DNA of 41,898 nucleotides, taken from the NCBI GenBank assembly GCA_013151915.1, contig JAADHJ010000045.1:1-41898 (forward strand), given 5' to 3'. Position 1 is the first letter of the stretch, and each line of letters starts with the position of its first letter. This stretch comes from Deltaproteobacteria bacterium. Its GTDB lineage: Bacteria; BMS3Abin14. This document shows, one piece after another, positions 38,648 to 41,898 of this stretch. Position numbers and translations under genes: made by a program. Under the pieces are notes generated by a model. That model saw only the letters and a program-made list of their open reading frames with translations. It made no database searches and was not told where the DNA came from.

Positions 38648-38731
38648 TATATATGTTTGAACCATGTGTAGAGAAATTCCGGGGATAGCGGCCTACAACG
38701 GAATTGTCGAAACTGACGGAGGTGTCAACGG

Positions 38732-40816
38732 ATGAAACAGGTTCAGGTGGACAGGATCAGAAACATCGCAATCATCGCCCACGGCAGCGCAGGTAAGACC
38801 GCTTTGGCGGAGGCCATTTTATATAATGCCGGGGCCACGAGCCGCCTTGGGAAGATCAATGAAGGCAACACTATGATGGATTTTCTGCCTGAGGAGATTT
38901 CCCGAAAGATCAGCACCAGTTCAGCCACAGCCTCCATACAGTGGGATGGTTGTCAGGTTAACCTCATCGATACCCCCGGATATCAGGATTTTATTGTCGA
39001 TACCCTGTATGCCCTCATGGTTTGCGATGGCGCACTGCTTATTCTAAGCGCCATCTCGGGCGTCAAGGTCCAAACCGAGAGGCTATGGAAAATCGCCAGA
39101 GAAAATGGTGTTCCCTGCGTCGCGTTCGTTAACAAGATGGACCGGGAGAGGGCGGACTTCAAAAAAGCTTTCGGTGATGTCAATACGGTCCTCAATGCGA
39201 ATCCTGTTCCCGTCCAGGTCCCCATAGGGTCGGAGGCGGATTTCAAAGGGGTTGTCGACCTGATCCGTATGAGGGCATTCATCTACAAAATGGATGGAAG
39301 CGGTGAATTCGAGGAAAAGGACATCCCGGCGGAGATGGCCGACGAGGTTAACGAATACAGGGAGAAACTCGTCGAGTCCGCCGCGGAAGGGGAAGATGCG
39401 CTGGTTGAGAAATACCTGGATACGGGAGAGCTGTCAGACGAGGAGATAATCCGCGGCCTGAGGGCCGGTGTTATCGCGGGCCAGGTTATCCCGGTGTTCT
39501 GCGGCTCAGCGTCCCTGAATATCGGGGCCCGGAAACTTTTGGACAACCTCGTTGCGCTTTTGCCCTCCCCGGTTGATCGCGGGCCGGTTGCGGGCGTTGA
39601 TGCCGACGGGGTTGAAACATCAAGGAACCCTTCCGTGGACGACCCTTTTGCCGCATACGTTTACAAGACGTTCGCCGACCCATATGCCGGTAAACTGACC
39701 CTGTTTAAGGTGGTTTCCGGGTCCCTTAAAGCGGATTCCGCGTTTTTCAACGCTACCCGGGAGGCCAAGGAGAGGTGTGGTAACATCTTCCAACTCCAGG
39801 GCAAGAAACAGACACCCGTTCTCGAATTATCCGCTGGACAGCTGGGCGCTGTTGCCAAGCTCAAGGAGACCCGTACAGGGGATACCCTCTGCATGGAAAG
39901 CGATCCATTCATACTTCCCCCCCCCAAGGTGCCCGAACCGGCGCTTTCCTACGCCATAGTCCCCAAGACCAAGGGAGACGAGGAGAAGGTCAGCTCAGCC
40001 ATTGCTCGACTTTTGGATGAGGACCCGTCCCTTCGGGTGTCGAGGGATAACGAAACCAAAGAAAATATCCTTTCCGGCATGGGGCAGCTCCACATTGAGG
40101 TAACTGTCGGGAGGATGAAGGAGAAATTTGGGGTGGAGGTGGAGATGAAAATCCCCAAAGTTCCTTACAGGGAAACCATCAAGGGTAAGAGCAAACTCCA
40201 GAGCCGCTATAAAAAGCAGTCGGGAGGGCGGGGACAGTATGGGGATGTCTGGCTCGAGATTGAGCCTCTTACGGACGGATCAGGGTTTGAATTCGTTGAC
40301 AAGATCGTCGGCGGCGTTGTGCCGAGACAGTATATTCCGGCTGTCGAAAAAGGGGTCCGTGATGCCATGGCTGAGGGTGTCCTGGCGGGCTATCCTGTAA
40401 CAAATGTCAGGGTATCCCTCTACGACGGGTCTTTCCATTCTGTGGATTCCTCGGAGATGGCGTTCAAGATCGCCGCGTCGATGGGATTTAAAAAGGGTTT
40501 CATGGAGGCAAGACCCATTCTCCTGGAACCCATCGTCGACCTCGAGGTCTCTGTGCAGGACGATTATATGGGATCCGTTATCGGGGACCTTAACTCCAGG
40601 AGGGGAAAAGTTGTCGGGGTGGAACCCCAGTCGGGAAGCCAGTTGGTGAGAGCCCAGGTACCGATGGCGGAAGTTCTGACCTACGCTCCCGATTTGAGGT
40701 CCATGACTGAGGGGAGGGCCTCCTTCAGCCAGACCTTTTCACATTATGAGGAAGTCCCGGCGCATCTGGCGTCGGGAATTATCGAAAAAGCCAACGAGAA
40801 AAAGGAAAAGGATTGA
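38732..40816 (+). CDS. EF-G-like translational GTPase with altered switch residues
   Basis: 694 residues with the full five-domain EF-G layout: G domain (about 1-280), domain II, domain III, domain IV with SLYDGSFHSVDSSEMAFKIA, and domain V ending SQTFSHYEEVPAHLA. It is not canonical: G1 reads AHGSAGKT (usual AHIDAGKT), switch I reads RKIS at 58-61 (usual RGIT), and G3 is DTPGY with Tyr84 where EF-G has the catalytic His. G4 NKMD and G5 GSA are kept. This fits the EF-G2-like paralogues rather than the main FusA. Its role in translocation or recycling is unknown. Strong GGAGG ribosome site. Confidence 0.88.
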   Translation: MKQVQVDRIRNIAIIAHGSAGKTALAEAILYNAGATSRLGKINEGNTMMDFLPEEISRKISTSSATASIQWDGCQVNLIDTPGYQDFIVDTLYALMVCDGALLILSAISGVKVQTERLWKIARENGVPCVAFVNKMDRERADFKKAFGDVNTVLNANPVPVQVPIGSEADFKGVVDLIRMRAFIYKMDGSGEFEEKDIPAEMADEVNEYREKLVESAAEGEDALVEKYLDTGELSDEEIIRGLRAGVIAGQVIPVFCGSASLNIGARKLLDNLVALLPSPVDRGPVAGVDADGVETSRNPSVDDPFAAYVYKTFADPYAGKLTLFKVVSGSLKADSAFFNATREAKERCGNIFQLQGKKQTPVLELSAGQLGAVAKLKETRTGDTLCMESDPFILPPPKVPEPALSYAIVPKTKGDEEKVSSAIARLLDEDPSLRVSRDNETKENILSGMGQLHIEVTVGRMKEKFGVEVEMKIPKVPYRETIKGKSKLQSRYKKQSGGRGQYGDVWLEIEPLTDGSGFEFVDKIVGGVVPRQYIPAVEKGVRDAMAEGVLAGYPVTNVRVSLYDGSFHSVDSSEMAFKIAASMGFKKGFMEARPILLEPIVDLEVSVQDDYMGSVIGDLNSRRGKVVGVEPQSGSQLVRAQVPMAEVLTYAPDLRSMTEGRASFSQTFSHYEEVPAHLASGIIEKANEKKEKD

Positions 40817-40819
40817 GCT

Positions 40820-41898
40820 ATGGACGATGATTTTGATCTCTTTCCAAAGAGGGACAACCTGGACCCGTTTTCTTTTGGACAGAAGGAAAATGGCCCGAAA
40901 GAAGAGGAAAAACCGGAGGAACCCACCGATCTTGTTTTTGGCAGGAAAGAGGAGGACGCTGCCGACAGCCTTCCGGATCTGGATGTGGACAAGATCCTGA
41001 CCGAGCCGTATTCATCCGACCGGGAACCCGAACCTCCCATGGCCGGGCCCATACCCGATGAACAGTCAGGAATAGGTATCCCTCCGGCCGAAGACGACCT
41101 GGGATCTGGTGGAGGAGCCGGCCCGGGAAAGCGCAAGCCCTCCCCGTTTGTTCTCATTGGGGGCGCACTTGTAATTATTGTGCTCATCCTGTGGGTAGCC
41201 CTGAACTATCTTCACCAGAGCAAGAGAACAGCTTCCAGGGTTCGGGCGCCTGCGGTTAACAGCGTCACCGTCAAGATGAAAAAACTCCCCCAAAATACCG
41301 CTCCTCGGGCAACGCCTCCCGTTCCCAAACAGGTTCCTGTACCGGCTCCGGAACCGTCAAAAGCGCCCGTTCTCAAGCCGGCCCCCGTACCAGCGCCAAA
41401 ATCAGCTCAGGCACCCGCGATTAAACCTGTTACAACACCATCACCGCAAAACACCATGGCGGTTGTCGAAAGGGTGGAGGGAAAATATTCCGTCCAGGTT
41501 GGGGCCTGCATCCTTAGATCGAGCGTGAAAGAGCTCGAAAAAAAGCTGGCCGCCGCCGGCTACGATCCGCTCTACAAAAAAGGATCCACACAGGCGATGA
41601 TGCATTTTCTGACGGTAGGTCCCTTTGCCAGTTCCAGCGAAGCCAAAAGAGTCCTTTCCGATCTCAAACAGGCGAAGATTGAGGCCAACCTTTCGAGGGT
41701 TTCCGGAGGAGGAACAGTTATAAACGCCGGAAGTTACCTGCTCGAAGGAAATGCCCGGATGATAATGACACGCATACAGAAAATGGGGTACAGGGTAAGA
41801 TTGACCAAAAGGGAAACCACGCTTCCCATGACCTTTGTCAGGGTTGGAAAATTCCAGACAAGGCTGGAGGCGGCCAGCTTTAGCGATGAACTCAAGGG
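40820..41898 (+). CDS. SPOR-domain membrane protein (partial, 3' end outside window)
   Basis: At least 359 residues, cut by the window end. Order: acidic cytoplasmic N-terminus (1-110), one membrane helix (FVLIGGALVIIVLILWVAL, about 112-130), a Pro/Ala/Lys-rich periplasmic linker (about 150-215), then two SPOR-like domains: YSVQVGACILRSSVKELEKK to IEANLSRV (about 223-295), and TVINAGSYLLEG onward with FVRVGKFQTRLEAASF (about 300-359, incomplete). SPOR domains bind denuded peptidoglycan at division sites, so it may be a division or envelope protein. It starts 3 nt after the EF-G-like stop, so the two are probably cotranscribed. Confidence 0.85.
   Translation, partial: MDDDFDLFPKRDNLDPFSFGQKENGPKEEEKPEEPTDLVFGRKEEDAADSLPDLDVDKILTEPYSSDREPEPPMAGPIPDEQSGIGIPPAEDDLGSGGGAGPGKRKPSPFVLIGGALVIIVLILWVALNYLHQSKRTASRVRAPAVNSVTVKMKKLPQNTAPRATPPVPKQVPVPAPEPSKAPVLKPAPVPAPKSAQAPAIKPVTTPSPQNTMAVVERVEGKYSVQVGACILRSSVKELEKKLAAAGYDPLYKKGSTQAMMHFLTVGPFASSSEAKRVLSDLKQAKIEANLSRVSGGGTVINAGSYLLEGNARMIMTRIQKMGYRVRLTKRETTLPMTFVRVGKFQTRLEAASFSDELK

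Overview
The window reads as a stretch of chromosome from a Gram-negative, LPS-making bacterium. Gene content and order (kdsA-kdsD-kdsC-lptC-lptA-lptB-rpoN-hpf-ptsN-hprK-rapZ-mannose-type PTS-ptsH, then nadC-birA-coaX) match what is known from Desulfobacterota (former Deltaproteobacteria) and close relatives. I infer that affiliation from gene order and protein style only. No rRNA, tRNA, CRISPR array, transposase or phage gene was seen.

Layout. (1) 1-6330: surface-polysaccharide genes, visibly richer in A/T over 42-1611 and 3860-5197 than the rest: two overlapping short-chain dehydrogenases, a GH57-like glycosidase, a capsule-synthesis (KpsC/S-like) protein and a POLYST-like glycosyltransferase. 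(2) 6357-9777, minus strand: a GT4, a GT9 heptosyltransferase and a second GT4 whose conserved N-terminus runs upstream of its first ATG. (3) 10056-24605, plus strand: a long, tightly overlapping run that makes heptose and Kdo precursors (rfaE1, kdsB, pyrG, kdsA, kdsD, kdsC), exports LPS (lptC, lptA, lptB), and carries global regulation (rpoN, hpf, ptsN, hprK, rapZ) and a mannose-type PTS ending in HPr. Enzyme I does not follow. (4) 25099-27541: metK and ahcY, the SAM cycle. (5) 27592-29831, minus strand: lptG and lptF, which complete the Lpt exporter. (6) 30256-32835: two single-domain CheW proteins and a receiver protein with a long disordered Pro/Glu-rich tail. (7) 33439-38527: valS, nadC, birA, coaX. 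(8) 38732-41898: an EF-G-like GTPase with altered switch residues, then a double-SPOR membrane protein cut by the window end.

How the genes fit together. Kdo and heptose made by the 10-15.8 kb genes feed the core glycosyltransferases at 6.4-9.8 kb. KdsB needs CTP, supplied by PyrG. LptB with LptC and LptA (15.9-17.6 kb) and LptF/LptG (27.6-29.8 kb) would form one export bridge. HprK, HPr (with both His15 and Ser46), PtsN, RapZ and the EII-Man proteins look like a regulatory or partial PTS.

The most unusual layer is intergenic. A multi-hairpin repeat (full unit 140 bp) is present as a tandem pair at 31123-31402, an inverted copy at 8524-8662, an internally deleted copy at 36913-36967, and probable 3'-end fragments at 14267-14303 and 38555-38591. 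In two copies its first hairpin loop supplies the stop codon of the adjoining gene, and one fragment encodes the C-terminus of KdsA. A second, composite repeat of about 360-440 bp occurs as an inverted pair (24701-25061 and 32951-33389) that brackets an 8-kb block.
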